Positions 18,375 through 29,231 are shown, counted from the stretch's first letter. The stretch: DNA of 64,000 bases from Trichocoleus desertorum NBK24 (GCF_030409055.1 NZ_CP116619.1:2574628-2638627), one strand, 5' to 3'. Numbers and translations are program-made. The notes: a model not told the origin generated them from the sequence alone.

Positions 18375-19646
18375 CTATTCAGCCATAAGCTCTGGCAGGA
18401 CTGAAATTTTAGTAGAGGATTTGGCTACGACCGTCTCAAACAAAGCTTCATACTGATTGAGAGCTTGCTCAAAGGCATAGCGCTCAGTGGCATACTGTCT
18501 GCCTTTCTGGCCTAGCATCTCTGCTTTACCGGGATTAGCATGCAGTTCTAAAATAGCAGCGGCTAAGGCATCCGGGTTTTCTGGTTCCACAACGACACCC
18601 CCACCACTTTGGTGAACCGCTCTAGCAGCCGTTCCGGTGTCAGGGACTGAGGCAATGATGGGGCGACCACTGGCCAACAACACCTGAGTTTTGGAAGGCA
18701 TGTTGAAAGAGATTACGTTACTCTTTTGCACAATTAAGCCGATGTCGGCGGCTGCTAACATTTCTGGCAATTTCTCTCGCGGTGCAAACGGCAACAGGAG
18801 TACGTTATCCGCTCCGCGAGCCTGACAATAATTTCGCAAGCCTTGTAGCGCTTTTTCCTCACCGACAATTACCACCGCGATTTCGGGAATGTGGCGCAGG
18901 CGAGTAGCCGCTTCTACAACTGTTTCTAGCCCTTGAGTCAGGGCGATGTTGCCAGAGTAGAGAACCACAAACTTGTTTTCGAGTTGATGGGCGACTCGGA
19001 AGGCGTTGTTTTCTTTAGGCAGGGGACGGATGAAGTTGACATCAACCCAGTTGGGAATGCAGACCATCTTCTCTGGAGCTACCCCTTTAGCGGTGAGGTT
19101 GTCAACAAACCCTTCCGTAATGACGCTAATTTTGGTCGCGGTACGATAAGCGAATTTTTCTAAAGCTGAGAAGACTCGAATCATGGTCTTACTCTTCAGC
19201 AGCCCGACATGCACCGCCGCATCGGGCAAAATATCTTGCAAGTTCAGTACGACAGGACAACGGCGAATCCAGCCGAGTAAAGCCGCCGGAACACTCACTG
19301 GCAAGGGTGGAACAGTCAATAAGATGACATCAGGTCGCCAACCACGCATGGCTTGCAGGAAGCTGGTTAGAACAAAGCTGCCATCAAGGAGGATGCGATC
19401 GAGTAAACCAGGTTTTGGTTTAACCCAAACAAAACTGCGTTGGATGGTAACTCCGTTTTTTTCTTCGGTGACATACCACTTCCCTTGGTATTCGTCGTAG
19501 ATGCGACGTTGGGGATAGTTGGGCATGCCAGTGACAACGCGAACTTCATGACCTCGCTGTACCAATCCTTCTGCCAATTCGGTCATTAGAGGGGCAATGC
19601 CGATGGGTTCTGGATGGTAGTTATAGGAATAAATTAGAATTCGCAT
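18375..19646 (-). CDS. Glycosyltransferase family 4, WbuB-like
   Basis: 423 aa with a GT-B fold. The N-terminal half starts MRILIYSYNYHPEPIGIAPLMTELAEGL and holds RGHEVRVVTGMPNYPQ, typical of the WbuB/WcaI colanic-acid or fucosamine-transferase group. The C-terminal half carries the nucleotide-sugar site region VVLYSGNIALTQGLETVVEA and the acidic region PSKTQVLLASGRPIIAS...GGVVVEPENPDALA. It probably adds a sugar to an exopolysaccharide or lipid-linked intermediate at the inner membrane. Donor and acceptor are unknown. No other polysaccharide gene is adjacent. Confidence 0.87.
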   Translation of the reverse strand: MRILIYSYNYHPEPIGIAPLMTELAEGLVQRGHEVRVVTGMPNYPQRRIYDEYQGKWYVTEEKNGVTIQRSFVWVKPKPGLLDRILLDGSFVLTSFLQAMRGWRPDVILLTVPPLPVSVPAALLGWIRRCPVVLNLQDILPDAAVHVGLLKSKTMIRVFSALEKFAYRTATKISVITEGFVDNLTAKGVAPEKMVCIPNWVDVNFIRPLPKENNAFRVAHQLENKFVVLYSGNIALTQGLETVVEAATRLRHIPEIAVVIVGEEKALQGLRNYCQARGADNVLLLPFAPREKLPEMLAAADIGLIVQKSNVISFNMPSKTQVLLASGRPIIASVPDTGTAARAVHQSGGGVVVEPENPDALAAAILELHANPGKAEMLGQKGRQYATERYAFEQALNQYEALFETVVAKSSTKISVLPELMAE

Positions 19647-19958
19647 AGTCGTTAAACTTAAATCGTTCTACGGAGCTGCGAGTCCAACGCGCCTCCAGAA
19701 TTTGCCTATCATTACACAGGACTCTGGAATTTTGCTGCGTCCTCACTAGCAACTTAACGACAGATCACTAACATAGGAAATGCTAAAGGCAAGACTTCAG
19801 CGAATCTTTTTGTAAAATTTTGTTCATTTAAAGCTCAGATGAACCTTTCCTCGGGGAGCGGTCGGTTTTTTGAGCGCTGCCGAACCTAGAGATACCACAA
19901 ATTCTACCCTTGTTGGTCGTCTACAATGGGTTTTCCCTGCTAATAGCAATTTGTTAAG
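19647..19958. other. Divergent intergenic region, glycosyltransferase / queE
   Basis: 312 bases with no open frame. It includes a GC-rich stretch around 19850-19890. The A-rich tail and hairpin of a preQ1 riboswitch were looked for ahead of queE and not found. Confidence 0.4.
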
Positions 19959-20744
19959 ATGACCGCTGACACCTCTACAGCTCGCTTGGTTGAAGTCTTT
20001 TCAGCGATTCAAGGAGAAGGACTGAATGTAGGCACACGCCAACTTTTTATTCGGTTTGCCTTCTGCGATTTACGTTGCCACTTTTGCGATAGTGCTCATA
20101 CCTGGTTGGCCCCTGCTACTTGCCAAATTGAGCGATCGCCCGGTTTACGAGATTTTGAGACGCATCCGAATCCGGTTACACTGCCAACTTTGCTGGAGTG
20201 GGTGCAGCGGCAAAATCAGCCAGGGTTACACGACAGCATCAGCCTAACTGGAGGCGAACCTTTACTACATGCGGCATTTCTAGCCGAATTTTTACCTCAA
20301 GTGCGCCAGCAAACAGGACTACCCATTTACCTTGAAAGCGGCGGGCATCGGCCTGAACAGTTGGCAATGATCTTGCCTTATTTAGATATGGTTGGGATGG
20401 ATATTAAGTTGCCCAGTGTCAGCGGTGAGACGCTGTGGCAAGCCCACACTGAGTTTTTGCAGCGCTGTCATGATGCCGCGGTAGAAGTCTTTGTCAAGGC
20501 GATCGCCTCTCAAGCCACCAAACCAGAAGATTTAGAGCAGACGGCTGAGTTAGTAGCTGCGGTTGATCCAGCGATTCCGGTGTTTCTCCAACCTGTCACT
20601 CCTCTGGATGCCGCCCATTCACTAGGTCATGACTTTTCGCCGCCGACTCCCGATCAAGTTTTGACCTGGCAAGCCATGATGAAGCGCTCCTTGAAACAGG
20701 TGCGAGTGATTCCTCAAACTCACAAAATGCTGGGCCAACTGTAA
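19959..20744 (+). CDS. queE: 7-carboxy-7-deazaguanine synthase
   Basis: 261 aa. This radical SAM enzyme converts 6-carboxytetrahydropterin to 7-carboxy-7-deazaguanine in queuosine biosynthesis. The cluster motif CDLRCHFC (Cys36, Cys40, Cys43) has the CX3CX2C spacing. The N-terminus has the family-typical VEVFSAIQGEGLNVGTRQLFIRF, and SLTGGEPLLH (about 95-104) contributes to SAM binding. The middle of the protein is longer than minimal QueE forms, as in other cyanobacterial copies. No other queuosine gene is adjacent. Confidence 0.93.
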   Translation: MTADTSTARLVEVFSAIQGEGLNVGTRQLFIRFAFCDLRCHFCDSAHTWLAPATCQIERSPGLRDFETHPNPVTLPTLLEWVQRQNQPGLHDSISLTGGEPLLHAAFLAEFLPQVRQQTGLPIYLESGGHRPEQLAMILPYLDMVGMDIKLPSVSGETLWQAHTEFLQRCHDAAVEVFVKAIASQATKPEDLEQTAELVAAVDPAIPVFLQPVTPLDAAHSLGHDFSPPTPDQVLTWQAMMKRSLKQVRVIPQTHKMLGQL

Positions 20745-20768
20745 TCTAGACTCTTTCTTGAGCGCGTG

Positions 20769-20802
20769 AAAACGGAGCTGAGTGTTCACCCAACTCCGTT
20801 TG
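20769..20802. terminator. Convergent terminator between queE and DUF3318 gene
   Basis: AAAACGGAG and CTCCGTTT form an 8-bp stem with a further CTG/CAA extension. A-rich and T-rich flanks allow use from both sides. Confidence 0.7.
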
Positions 20803-20845
20803 ATTCAGCCCAAAATCTTGACGACGCAGGGCAATGATGAATTTA

Positions 20846-21514
20846 TTACAGTTCCGGGCGGCTACCTTTCGCTTTGGCTTTTGCTTTGGCTGCACTGCGC
20901 TTCAGAGCTTCCAAGCGGGCTTCGTACTTGCCTCGCTGGCGCTTCTTGGGAGTTTGGTCAATTAAAGCTTTGAGAGCACTACCCAAACTCTTGTAGGCAT
21001 TGGGCAAGCTGTAGCCAAATCGCGTGGCTAGGGCGATCGCTTTCTCATCAGCATCGATCGCTTCTCGCACAGTGCGCTCATTATTGTTCTTCTGGAACAA
21101 GCGGTAGCCCGAAACTCCACACAGCCCTAGGGCCAGCAGCAAGAGCAATCCATCTTGCACCCAAAGTTCGCCCACAGCACCACCCAGACCAATGGCTAAA
21201 GCTGCCATTTCCCAGCCATCTTTGGGAATCGTATCGTTCTGAATGCGGGCAACTTCATGCCAAAACAGCAAGTTACGTTGATCGATCGCGAGCTGTTCCC
21301 AGCGAATTAAGTCAATCTGAATCTCAACTTGGTCTTTGCCAATCTCTTCAGCCGTAATCAGGGGAGGGTTAACAGTTGTGGCTCCCTCCACCATGACCCA
21401 ACTCTGCAGTTCAGGGGGTAGCAGGGCTTTTAAACGCCGGAGTTCGCTCATCTCGGCTCTGGTCGTGGAGGTTGCATACGATGTCATAGTCCGGGCCTTG
21501 GCAACTCGCAACAA
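20846..21514 (-). CDS. DUF3318 domain membrane protein
   Basis: 222 aa, recognised as the cyanobacterial DUF3318 family from SELRRLKALLPPELQSW, LLFWHEVARIQNDTIPKDGWE and FGYSLPNAYKSLGSALKALI. Two short hydrophobic segments (about 102-115 and 121-135) form a probable helical hairpin in the membrane. The C-terminus is strongly basic (Lys/Ala-rich). Met10 (MTSYATSTTRAEM) is an alternative start. The WHEVARIQ segment has a faint HExxR look, which is not enough to call a metalloprotease. Function unknown. Confidence 0.78.
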   Translation of the reverse strand: MLRVAKARTMTSYATSTTRAEMSELRRLKALLPPELQSWVMVEGATTVNPPLITAEEIGKDQVEIQIDLIRWEQLAIDQRNLLFWHEVARIQNDTIPKDGWEMAALAIGLGGAVGELWVQDGLLLLLALGLCGVSGYRLFQKNNNERTVREAIDADEKAIALATRFGYSLPNAYKSLGSALKALIDQTPKKRQRGKYEARLEALKRSAAKAKAKAKGSRPEL

Positions 21515-21639
21515 GAAAGAATACTACTTTGGAGTATAGCTGTCTTTACATGCTAATAATTCTCTCGATCTCCAGTTAATCTAGCGTTCTGAGTTAGAAC
21601 GACATAAGCGAGAATAACTGGCTGACAGCTCGCAAATCA

Positions 21640-22197
21640 TTATTCAGTAGGAAACATCCCTCGTTTTTTTCGGGCTTCCATAGCTCGTTCTAGGAGTCCC
21701 AAAAGTCCTGGAGCCTGCTCTTGCAAAGCCAGTAGTAGCCTTTCCCCTTCTTCTTCATAACCAGGGTCTTGACCCGTTTCCATCACAGCTTGCAAGCGGG
21801 GCATAGCGACTTCATCAACAATTTGCACCAACCCTGCCAGACAACGACTAAATTGTTTCTCCGTCAGCAAAGAATCTTCGAGCGGAAATTCAATAATGGC
21901 TCGAATTTCACCATCAGAGGGATCATATTCCCACTGCAACATTTTGGTTTCCCAAGAGATGCACAGCATAGTTTGCAAAATCGCATCTTTGTGAGGGTGG
22001 TCTTGGATGTCCGAGAGCACTTGTGGGGCAAACAGCTTAAAGAACTTACCTTCTTCGTCTAGTTGAACCACGATGACAAAGTTTTCAACATTTTCAGCCT
22101 CTACGCCTGTGACGATACGGTAGTCTGCTTCATCGATATCGTAAGTCCAACCTTTGTTATCTAGATAATTGGCAATCTGTTGCAACGTCGCGCCCAT
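21640..22197 (-). CDS. YbjN-like domain protein
   Basis: 185 aa, soluble and acidic. The fold type (YbjN / type III secretion chaperone-like) is suggested by IANYLDNKGWTYDIDEADYRIVTGV, ENFVIVVQLDEEGKFFKLFAPQVL and SWETKMLQWEYDPSDGEIRAIIEFPLED. Homologs are widespread in cyanobacteria and no enzymatic residues stand out. The C-terminal 40 residues are helical and charged. It is transcribed toward DUF3318 and away from chlN. Confidence 0.72.
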   Translation of the reverse strand: MGATLQQIANYLDNKGWTYDIDEADYRIVTGVEAENVENFVIVVQLDEEGKFFKLFAPQVLSDIQDHPHKDAILQTMLCISWETKMLQWEYDPSDGEIRAIIEFPLEDSLLTEKQFSRCLAGLVQIVDEVAMPRLQAVMETGQDPGYEEEGERLLLALQEQAPGLLGLLERAMEARKKRGMFPTE

Positions 22198-22290
22198 AGG
22201 TGCCTCATTGGTGATTCGCTAAGCAAGCAGGTGAAATCAAAATGCTTAATCCTCTGCCCTATTGAATTTATCCGAGAAGAGGTCATCAGA

Positions 22291-22314
22291 CAAAACCCCC
22301 ACTCAGGGTGGGGG
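22291..22314 (-). terminator. Rho-independent terminator downstream of chlN
   Basis: CCCCCAC and GTGGGGG form a 7-bp GC-rich stem around a 5-base loop (22296-22314). On the minus strand it is followed by TTTTGTCT. It lies about 45 bases past the chlN stop. Confidence 0.85.
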
Positions 22315-22356
22315 CTAGGCAAAAGCATAGATCACAAGGAGGTAGATGCTGACAGA

Positions 22357-23868
<1,512 letters not shown>

Positions 23869-24297
23869 CTACACGCCTCTACAAGCTTCGTCTATGGCAG
23901 CAGGTTGATTCACGGGCTTTGACTTGGCTGAGATCATCTCTGGGCTGGGGTTAGCGGTGCGAGTGGGCAGCATTTTGACGGCTTTATCTGCGATCGCTGC
24001 AGACTTGCTCTCTTCGCTCGTTTGGAGTTCAGCATCTGGGTTAAAGTTCAGGCCCAACGCTGCCACAATTCGGTCTGGATTATTACTCAGCTCCACAACC
24101 AGCGGAAACATCTGGGTAAGCTGTGGCTCAAGAATGGATAACGTCGCCAAGATAAAACCAGAAGCAGGGCGGCGCTGGCCATCACAGTTGACCCAGATAC
24201 CTAGACGAATAAGCCAGTGCCGATTCTCGCGATAGTAGCCTAACCATTTCGCCTTCAAAGACTGACGTAACTGCTCAATGTTCACGCGGGGCCTCAT
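23869..24297 (-). CDS. DUF5331 family protein between chlL and chlN
   Basis: 142 aa. The N-terminal half (VNIEQLRQSLKAKWLGYYRENRHWLIRLGIWV...GQRRPASGFILATLSILEPQLTQMFPLVVELS) matches the small cyanobacterial DUF5331 protein often found beside chlL. The C-terminal half is Ser/Ala/Pro-rich and looks disordered. It has no signal peptide and no catalytic motif. Its position in the chlL-chlN unit suggests a link with chlorophyll synthesis, but there is no direct evidence for this here. Confidence 0.75.
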   Translation of the reverse strand: MRPRVNIEQLRQSLKAKWLGYYRENRHWLIRLGIWVNCDGQRRPASGFILATLSILEPQLTQMFPLVVELSNNPDRIVAALGLNFNPDAELQTSEESKSAAIADKAVKMLPTRTANPSPEMISAKSKPVNQPAAIDEACRGV

Positions 24298-24469
24298 GCT
24301 TGAAAAATATGCCAGATACAGAATGGCGAATTACTGCGCTAAGGCCAAGCATCGAGCATCACAAAGTTGGACTTGATGACTTGTAATTTGATGACATTGA
24401 TTACTTAACGTGAATCCATCCCGGTGAGATGAATCAGCCCCGCATCTCATCGCTGCACCTAGCTCATTT

Positions 24470-25333
24470 TCAAACCATCATCAGGTCTAGCTCTTCGTCT
24501 TCTCTCTTAGGAACAGGTGCGGGGTTGAGATAGAAGTCAGACAATAGAGCAAACAGATCTCGGTCGGGAGTGTCGGTGGGTACGACACCTTCTGGCTGAG
24601 CCAAAATCTGGTCGGCAATGCTGAGGTAGTAGTCGCACACATGGTTCAAGGAGGGGTCAGACTCGGCCATCTCAAACAGGGTTTTACCCTTCACGCGAGA
24701 AACCCGAATGTCTTCAATCAGGGGCAGAACTTCGAGCACAGGCATGGGCACTGTTTCGATGTACTTGTCGATTAAGTCACGCTTGGAAGTTCGGTTGCCG
24801 ATCAGACCAGCTAGACGCAGAGGGTGAGTTCTAGCTTTTTCCCGGACAGAAGCTGCAATCCGGTTGGCCGCGAACAGAGCATCAAAACCGTTGTCGGTCA
24901 CGATCAAGCAGTAGTCGGCATAGTTGAGGGGAGCCGCAAAGCCACCGCAGACTACGTCACCCAACACGTCAAACAAAATTACGTCGTACTCATCAAAGGC
25001 GTTGAGTTCTTTCAACAGTTTGACGGTTTCACCCACCACATAGCCACCACAACCCGCTCCGGCGGGAGGGCCACCTGCTTCAACGCAGTCTACGCCGCCG
25101 TAACCTTTGTAGATAACATCTTCTGGCCACACATCTTCGTAGTGGTAGTCTTTGGCTTGCAGTGTGTCAATGATGGTGGGAATCAAGAAGCCCGTCAAGG
25201 TAAATGTGCTGTCGTGCTTTGGGTCACAGCCAATTTGTAAAACCTTTTTGCCGCGCTTCGCTAAAGCAGCTGAGATATTGCAGCTCGTTGTCGATTTGCC
25301 GATCCCGCCTTTGCCATAAACTGCTAGTTTCAC
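24470..25333 (-). CDS. chlL: Light-independent protochlorophyllide reductase iron-sulfur ATP-binding protein
   Basis: 287 aa, full-length and NifH-like. The P-loop GKGGIGKST is at 7-15. The [4Fe-4S] ligands bridging the dimer are Cys95 (PPAGAGCGG) and Cys129 (LGDVVCGG). ChlL passes electrons to ChlN-ChlB with ATP hydrolysis, letting chlorophyll be made in the dark. It is the first gene of the chlL-DUF5331-chlN unit. Confidence 0.99.
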   Translation of the reverse strand: MKLAVYGKGGIGKSTTSCNISAALAKRGKKVLQIGCDPKHDSTFTLTGFLIPTIIDTLQAKDYHYEDVWPEDVIYKGYGGVDCVEAGGPPAGAGCGGYVVGETVKLLKELNAFDEYDVILFDVLGDVVCGGFAAPLNYADYCLIVTDNGFDALFAANRIAASVREKARTHPLRLAGLIGNRTSKRDLIDKYIETVPMPVLEVLPLIEDIRVSRVKGKTLFEMAESDPSLNHVCDYYLSIADQILAQPEGVVPTDTPDRDLFALLSDFYLNPAPVPKREDEELDLMMV

Positions 25334-26013
25334 GCCGATCTCTCCTATAGCTTCGTATCAAAATCTGGGGCCGCATTGGCTGCACGGCGCTTGAGGTGAC
25401 CGTGGCATGCGCTTTATCAAGTTGTTGCCTGCATTATTGTCGAACTTCCAGGGAAAAGAAAGAGGTTAAAAGGGCATTCAGGGGCGTATGACGACGTTAA
25501 AGAGTTTTGTGAATATCTCGATTCAGCTTAAAGGTTTAGCTTCCGTCTTAAGGCACTAAGGGAGCAATATCTTTGTTTTATTTATTAGTTTTTATAGAAT
25601 ACGGAACAAAAAGCAAAAACCCAACTCTTACTAATTCTTTTTTAGAGAGGATTCAGGCTCATTGAAATGGCGATCGCCCTAAATTAACTTCCTGCCCGCA
25701 TCTTGAAAGCCCAAAACCATAGAGGAGGCGATCGAGACACCTCAAACCCCTTTTATGTCTGCCCTCTCTGAGCAAAACTGGAGCCTGTCGGCGATCGCGT
25801 AGTATCTGCCAGGAGTTCCCTAGGTTCACAGAGGCGATCGCGCTCTCTTATCCCTCTCGCATCCCATCTCCGCAAGCAACAAACTAAGCACATATCCTTA
25901 GCCGAAAGATGCAGAATCAGGTGATCTCAAGAGTTTTGTTAAATATGGTGAATTTTGCCCTGATCAGCCCTAGAGCTTTATCAAACGTCACATCCAGGTC
26001 ACAAAGTTGCTCA

Positions 26014-26045
26014 TAAAAAATTGGGGCAAGATTGGCTCACCCCAA
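26014..26045 (-). terminator. Rho-independent terminator of the LOG-family gene
   Basis: On the minus strand, TTGGGG and CCCCAA form the stem and are followed by TTTTTTATG. It lies about 55 bases past the stop. Confidence 0.8.
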
Positions 26046-26051
26046 GGACAC

Positions 26052-26081
26052 AAGATTTCAGTTACTAAGATTTCAATGATG
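26052..26081. repeat. 15-bp-period tandem duplication
   Basis: AAGATTTCAGTTACT (26052-26066) is followed by AAGATTTCAATGATG (26067-26081), just past the LOG-gene stop. Nine bases are identical before the copies diverge. Confidence 0.5.
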
Positions 26082-26100
26082 GAACGCGAATTTCGACCCA

Positions 26101-27168
26101 CTACTTTTGTTCTGGGTGCTCGGCAGTGGGAGAAGGAACAGCTAGTTGATTGATGGCAGCAATGAGTTGGTACAAACGGCCTAAATCGCGTTGATTGAAG
26201 TGCAGTGCTAAGCGGGGCAGGTCAATGGTTTCATCTGGAGCTTCTTGGGGCAGGGTTTTGCTTCTTTCGATGCGTCCTTTGACCAAGATGTCACTGAACT
26301 CTTCATTCAGCTTTTCTATGTCTTTATCCATTAGCTCAGACTTAAGCCGAATGATCAGCAGACTGCCGACATAGCGACTGGAATGAAACACCCGATAGAA
26401 ACTCGCGATCGCCTCGCAAGCCACATCCAAGTCATCAGTAATGGTATATAAGCTGGGATCTTCTGGGCTAATTAACCCTCGTTTGAGTAATTGCTTTTCA
26501 ATGTAGTCCGCCCAATTCCGCCAATAATCCCCCCCAGGGCGATCGATCAACACGAGAGGTACAGGAGCTGATTTCCCAGTCTGGCTCAGCGTTAAGGACT
26601 CAAAAGCTTCATCTTGCGTCCCAAAGCCGCCTGGGAACAGCGCTAGAGCATCGCTTTCCTTGAGAAATACGAGCTTACGGGTGAAGAAATACTTGAAATA
26701 AACCAGCTTGGGATCGCCTTGGATGAAAGGGTTGGCCCCTTGCTCAAAAGGCAAGTGAATGTTGAGACCGAAGGACTGACCTGCGCCCGCGCCTTCATTC
26801 CCTGCTTGCATGATGCCACCACCCGCTCCAGTGATCACCATGAAACCTTGTTCCGTGATGCGACGGGCAAACTCAGCCGCCATCTGATACTCAACACTGT
26901 CGGGTTGAATGCGAGCAGACCCAAACATAGAAATTTTGCGGACGTGACGGTAAGGATAGAAAGCTTTAAAGGCTCGCTCCATATCCTGTAGGGAAGCAGT
27001 CACAATCTTCCAATCCAAGCGGTTTACTTCACCCTCGGCCATCCGCAAAATAGTTACCAAAGCTTGCTGAATTAACTCTCCCTGCTCATGGGTGGGCAGA
27101 CGATTAATTAATTCAGTCACATTGGTTTGGAGCGATGCAAGCTCGTTGAAAGACGATGAGGAGGCCAT
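26101..27168 (-). CDS. LOG family (Rossmann-fold nucleotide-binding) protein
   Basis: 355 aa. The lysine-decarboxylase-like/LOG fold is shown by MFGSARIQPDS, VITGAGGGIMQAGNEGA (about 136-152) and the signature PGGFGTQDE (about 199-207). LOG proteins are cytokinin riboside-5'-monophosphate phosphoribohydrolases or nucleotide-binding proteins (TIGR00730). Here about 85 N-terminal and 100 C-terminal residues extend the core, as in the longer cyanobacterial form, so phosphoribohydrolase activity is not certain. It is monocistronic, with its own terminator. Confidence 0.88.
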   Translation of the reverse strand: MASSSSFNELASLQTNVTELINRLPTHEQGELIQQALVTILRMAEGEVNRLDWKIVTASLQDMERAFKAFYPYRHVRKISMFGSARIQPDSVEYQMAAEFARRITEQGFMVITGAGGGIMQAGNEGAGAGQSFGLNIHLPFEQGANPFIQGDPKLVYFKYFFTRKLVFLKESDALALFPGGFGTQDEAFESLTLSQTGKSAPVPLVLIDRPGGDYWRNWADYIEKQLLKRGLISPEDPSLYTITDDLDVACEAIASFYRVFHSSRYVGSLLIIRLKSELMDKDIEKLNEEFSDILVKGRIERSKTLPQEAPDETIDLPRLALHFNQRDLGRLYQLIAAINQLAVPSPTAEHPEQK

Positions 27169-27290
27169 GGATGCTTCTAAACTGGCGGCATTCTATTCTA
27201 CCGAGATTCATATCGTATTGGTGCCACCGAATCACAAGCTGGGGATAGCGGGGATCAAAGCAGGGAAAAGCATTGAGCAAAAATGCAATT

Positions 27291-27324
27291 AAAAAGCGCT
27301 TCGGCATTTGCATCCCAAGCGCTG
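27291..27324 (-). terminator. Hairpin downstream of trxA
   Basis: AGCGCTT and AAGCGCT arms (27295-27301, 27317-27323) are followed on the minus strand by TTTTTAATT. It lies about 130 bases past the trxA stop and is the first terminator-like structure there. Confidence 0.55.
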
Positions 27325-27454
27325 ATATTCAGGAGAAGGCTTAAGTTTTAAGACATTACAAAAGCCAAAGCTCTAAAAACTAAGCTAATGAATGAATTAA
27401 GACCTGAAATACAAAAGATTGATTTCTCAAGAAAATGGTTCGACCCTATTTAGC

Positions 27455-27778
27455 TTAAAGATACTTTTCTAAAGTGTTAGCTAGAGTGGTCTTCGGTACA
27501 GCACCCACTACCATATCAACTCGCTGTCCTCCCTTAAAAATCATCAGCGTTGGGATGCTGCGGATGCCGTATTGGCTAGCAACGCTAGGATTCTCGTCAG
27601 TATTAACTTTGACGACCTTGATTTGGCCATCGTACTGTTGGGCGATCTCGTCAACAACAGGTGCAACCATCCGACAGGGACCGCACCAGGGAGCCCAAAA
27701 ATCAACTAAAACTGGAACTTCACTATCAAGCACTTCTTGCTTAAAACTAGAATCCGTCACTTGTGCGGCTGCTGACAT
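27455..27778 (-). CDS. trxA: Thioredoxin
   Basis: 107 aa, a canonical m-type-like thioredoxin. The redox motif WCGPCR has Cys32 and Cys35; Asp26, the cis-Pro (RSIPTLMIF) and Gly92 are in place. It reduces target disulfides in the cytoplasm, including Calvin-cycle and other enzymes in cyanobacteria. It lies next to the Yfr1 RNA gene and guaB3 on the same strand, a known cyanobacterial gene order. Confidence 0.97.
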   Translation of the reverse strand: MSAAAQVTDSSFKQEVLDSEVPVLVDFWAPWCGPCRMVAPVVDEIAQQYDGQIKVVKVNTDENPSVASQYGIRSIPTLMIFKGGQRVDMVVGAVPKTTLANTLEKYL

Positions 27779-27904
27779 GCTCGGAAATCCTTGCCTACGT
27801 TGTTTTCCAAAATTTTATCATAGACAAAACAGTCACCTTTGGTCTTAAAGCTTATACATTTAGGTAGAGATTCTTGGACAACAACTCCCAGAAAATCCCC
27901 CTTT

Positions 27905-27980
27905 AAAATTAGGAACCGCCCGAACGATAGTCCAGGCGGAGTGTGGTGTGAGGAGTGAACGGAAACATGCGTCTCCGCTA
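27905..27980 (-). ncRNA. yfr1: Yfr1 small RNA
   Basis: The minus strand reads as a 5' stem-loop (CGGAGAC-GCAT-GTTTCCG), an unpaired stretch containing the Yfr1 core ACTCCTCACAC (within 27943-27958), and a 10-bp 3' stem (CCGCCTGGAC-TATC-GTTCGGGCGG) followed by a T-rich tail. A TACAAT -10-like box lies just upstream, placing the 5' end near 27980. This core, the two-hairpin layout and the position between trxA and the guaB-type gene are all hallmarks of Yfr1, a short, abundant cyanobacterial regulator that pairs with mRNAs through the core and represses, for example, outer-membrane porin messages. Exact ends are estimated from the fold. Confidence 0.93.
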
Positions 27981-28067
27981 CTTTCTATTGTAAGCGACAG
28001 CTTTAGTTTTTCCAGGGTTCCTGGGTAGAGACCGGAAAAGTTTTAAGGATTTATTTGGGAAGTTAAT

Positions 28068-29231
28068 TTACTTACCCATTCCAAGCTGTTGCGCCTTTTG
28101 ATAAACCTTGCCTTCAGTTAACAAGGAAGGGGCAATGACGACTTCAACTTGCTGCATTTCCTTGATATTTTTAGCGCCTAAGGTACCCATACTGGTTTGC
28201 AAAGCGCCTAGGAAGTTGTGAGTGCCATCGTCAAGTTGGGCAGGGCCACGGAGAATTTGCTCTAGCGTGCCTGTAGTACCCACCCGAATCCGAGTGCCGC
28301 GTGGCAGAACGGGGCTAGGAGTCGCCATCCCCCAATGGAAACCTCGACCCGGTGCTTCGGCTGAACGAGCAAAGGGAGAACCGATCATGACGCCATCGGC
28401 TCCGCAAGCAATACACTTACAGATATCGCCACCTGTGACGAGTCCACCATCTGCGATGACGGGGACATAGTTGCCCGTTTCTTGATAGTAGTCGTCCCGT
28501 GCTGCGGCACAGTCGGCGATCGCGGTAACTTGAGGCACACCCACGCCAAGCACCCCGCGAGACGTACAAGCAGCGCCTGGGCCAATGCCAACTAGCACGC
28601 CTGCTGCCCCTGCCTTCATCAGGTTGAGGGCTACTTCATAGGTGACACAGTTGCCCAGAATCACTGGCATGGGCATTTCTTGGCAGAACTGAGCCAGATC
28701 CAGGGGCACAATTGACTCTGGAGACAGGTGGGCGGTAGAAACAACCGTTGCTTGAATAAAGAACAGATCAGCGCCTGCTTTAGCCACGATGTCACCAAAC
28801 TTGACCGCTCCGGCGGGAGTCGCACTGACCGCAGCGATACCACCTTGGCTCTTAATTTCCTGAATTCGCTGCTCGATCAGCTCTGGTTTGATCGGCTCTG
28901 CGTAAAGCTCTTGCATCAAAGGAACAAACTCAGTAGGTCCTACCGACGCGATTCTATCCAGAATGGGGTTGGGGTCAGCGTAGCGGGTTTGAATGCCCTC
29001 TAGGTTTAATACACCCAACGCTCCCAACTGAGATAGGAGCACAGCCATTTTGACATCCACTACTCCATCCATTGCACTCGCAATGATTGGAATTTGCCGT
29101 TCGATGCCACCAATCTTCCAGCTTGTATCGGCCAAGCTCGGATCAAGCGTCCGCTGACCGGGAACCAACGCAATTTCGTCGAATCCGTATGCTCTACGAG
29201 CTGTTTTGCCCCGCCCAAGTTGAATTTCCAC
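28068..29231 (-). CDS. guaB3: GuaB3 family IMP dehydrogenase-related protein
   Basis: 387 aa, a TIM-barrel member of the IMPDH/GMPR family. It lacks the CBS pair of ordinary GuaB and starts with GRGKTARRAYGFDEIALVPG, typical of GuaB3. The catalytic loop is GPGAACTSRGVLGVGVPQ (Cys near residue 223), and GPGRGFHWGMATP-type and phosphate-binding GGL...GADGVMIGSP segments follow. Cyanobacterial GuaB3 is reported to act as an IMP dehydrogenase, on the route to GMP. It shares strand and neighbourhood with Yfr1 and trxA. Confidence 0.93.
   Translation of the reverse strand: MEIQLGRGKTARRAYGFDEIALVPGQRTLDPSLADTSWKIGGIERQIPIIASAMDGVVDVKMAVLLSQLGALGVLNLEGIQTRYADPNPILDRIASVGPTEFVPLMQELYAEPIKPELIEQRIQEIKSQGGIAAVSATPAGAVKFGDIVAKAGADLFFIQATVVSTAHLSPESIVPLDLAQFCQEMPMPVILGNCVTYEVALNLMKAGAAGVLVGIGPGAACTSRGVLGVGVPQVTAIADCAAARDDYYQETGNYVPVIADGGLVTGGDICKCIACGADGVMIGSPFARSAEAPGRGFHWGMATPSPVLPRGTRIRVGTTGTLEQILRGPAQLDDGTHNFLGALQTSMGTLGAKNIKEMQQVEVVIAPSLLTEGKVYQKAQQLGMGK

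Larger units (their letters stand above)
25334..26100. other. Long intergenic region upstream of chlL
   Basis: 767 bases with no convincing gene. It presumably includes the chlL promoter and leader near 25334-25500. Several HIP1 copies (GGCGATCGC and relatives) are spread between 25670 and 25840. The longest ATG frame seen near 25755 encodes only 15 residues. Confidence 0.5.

Noticed and set aside
19647..19958. preQ1 riboswitch ahead of queE
   Set aside because: The short hairpin with A-rich tail that defines preQ1 classes was not found.
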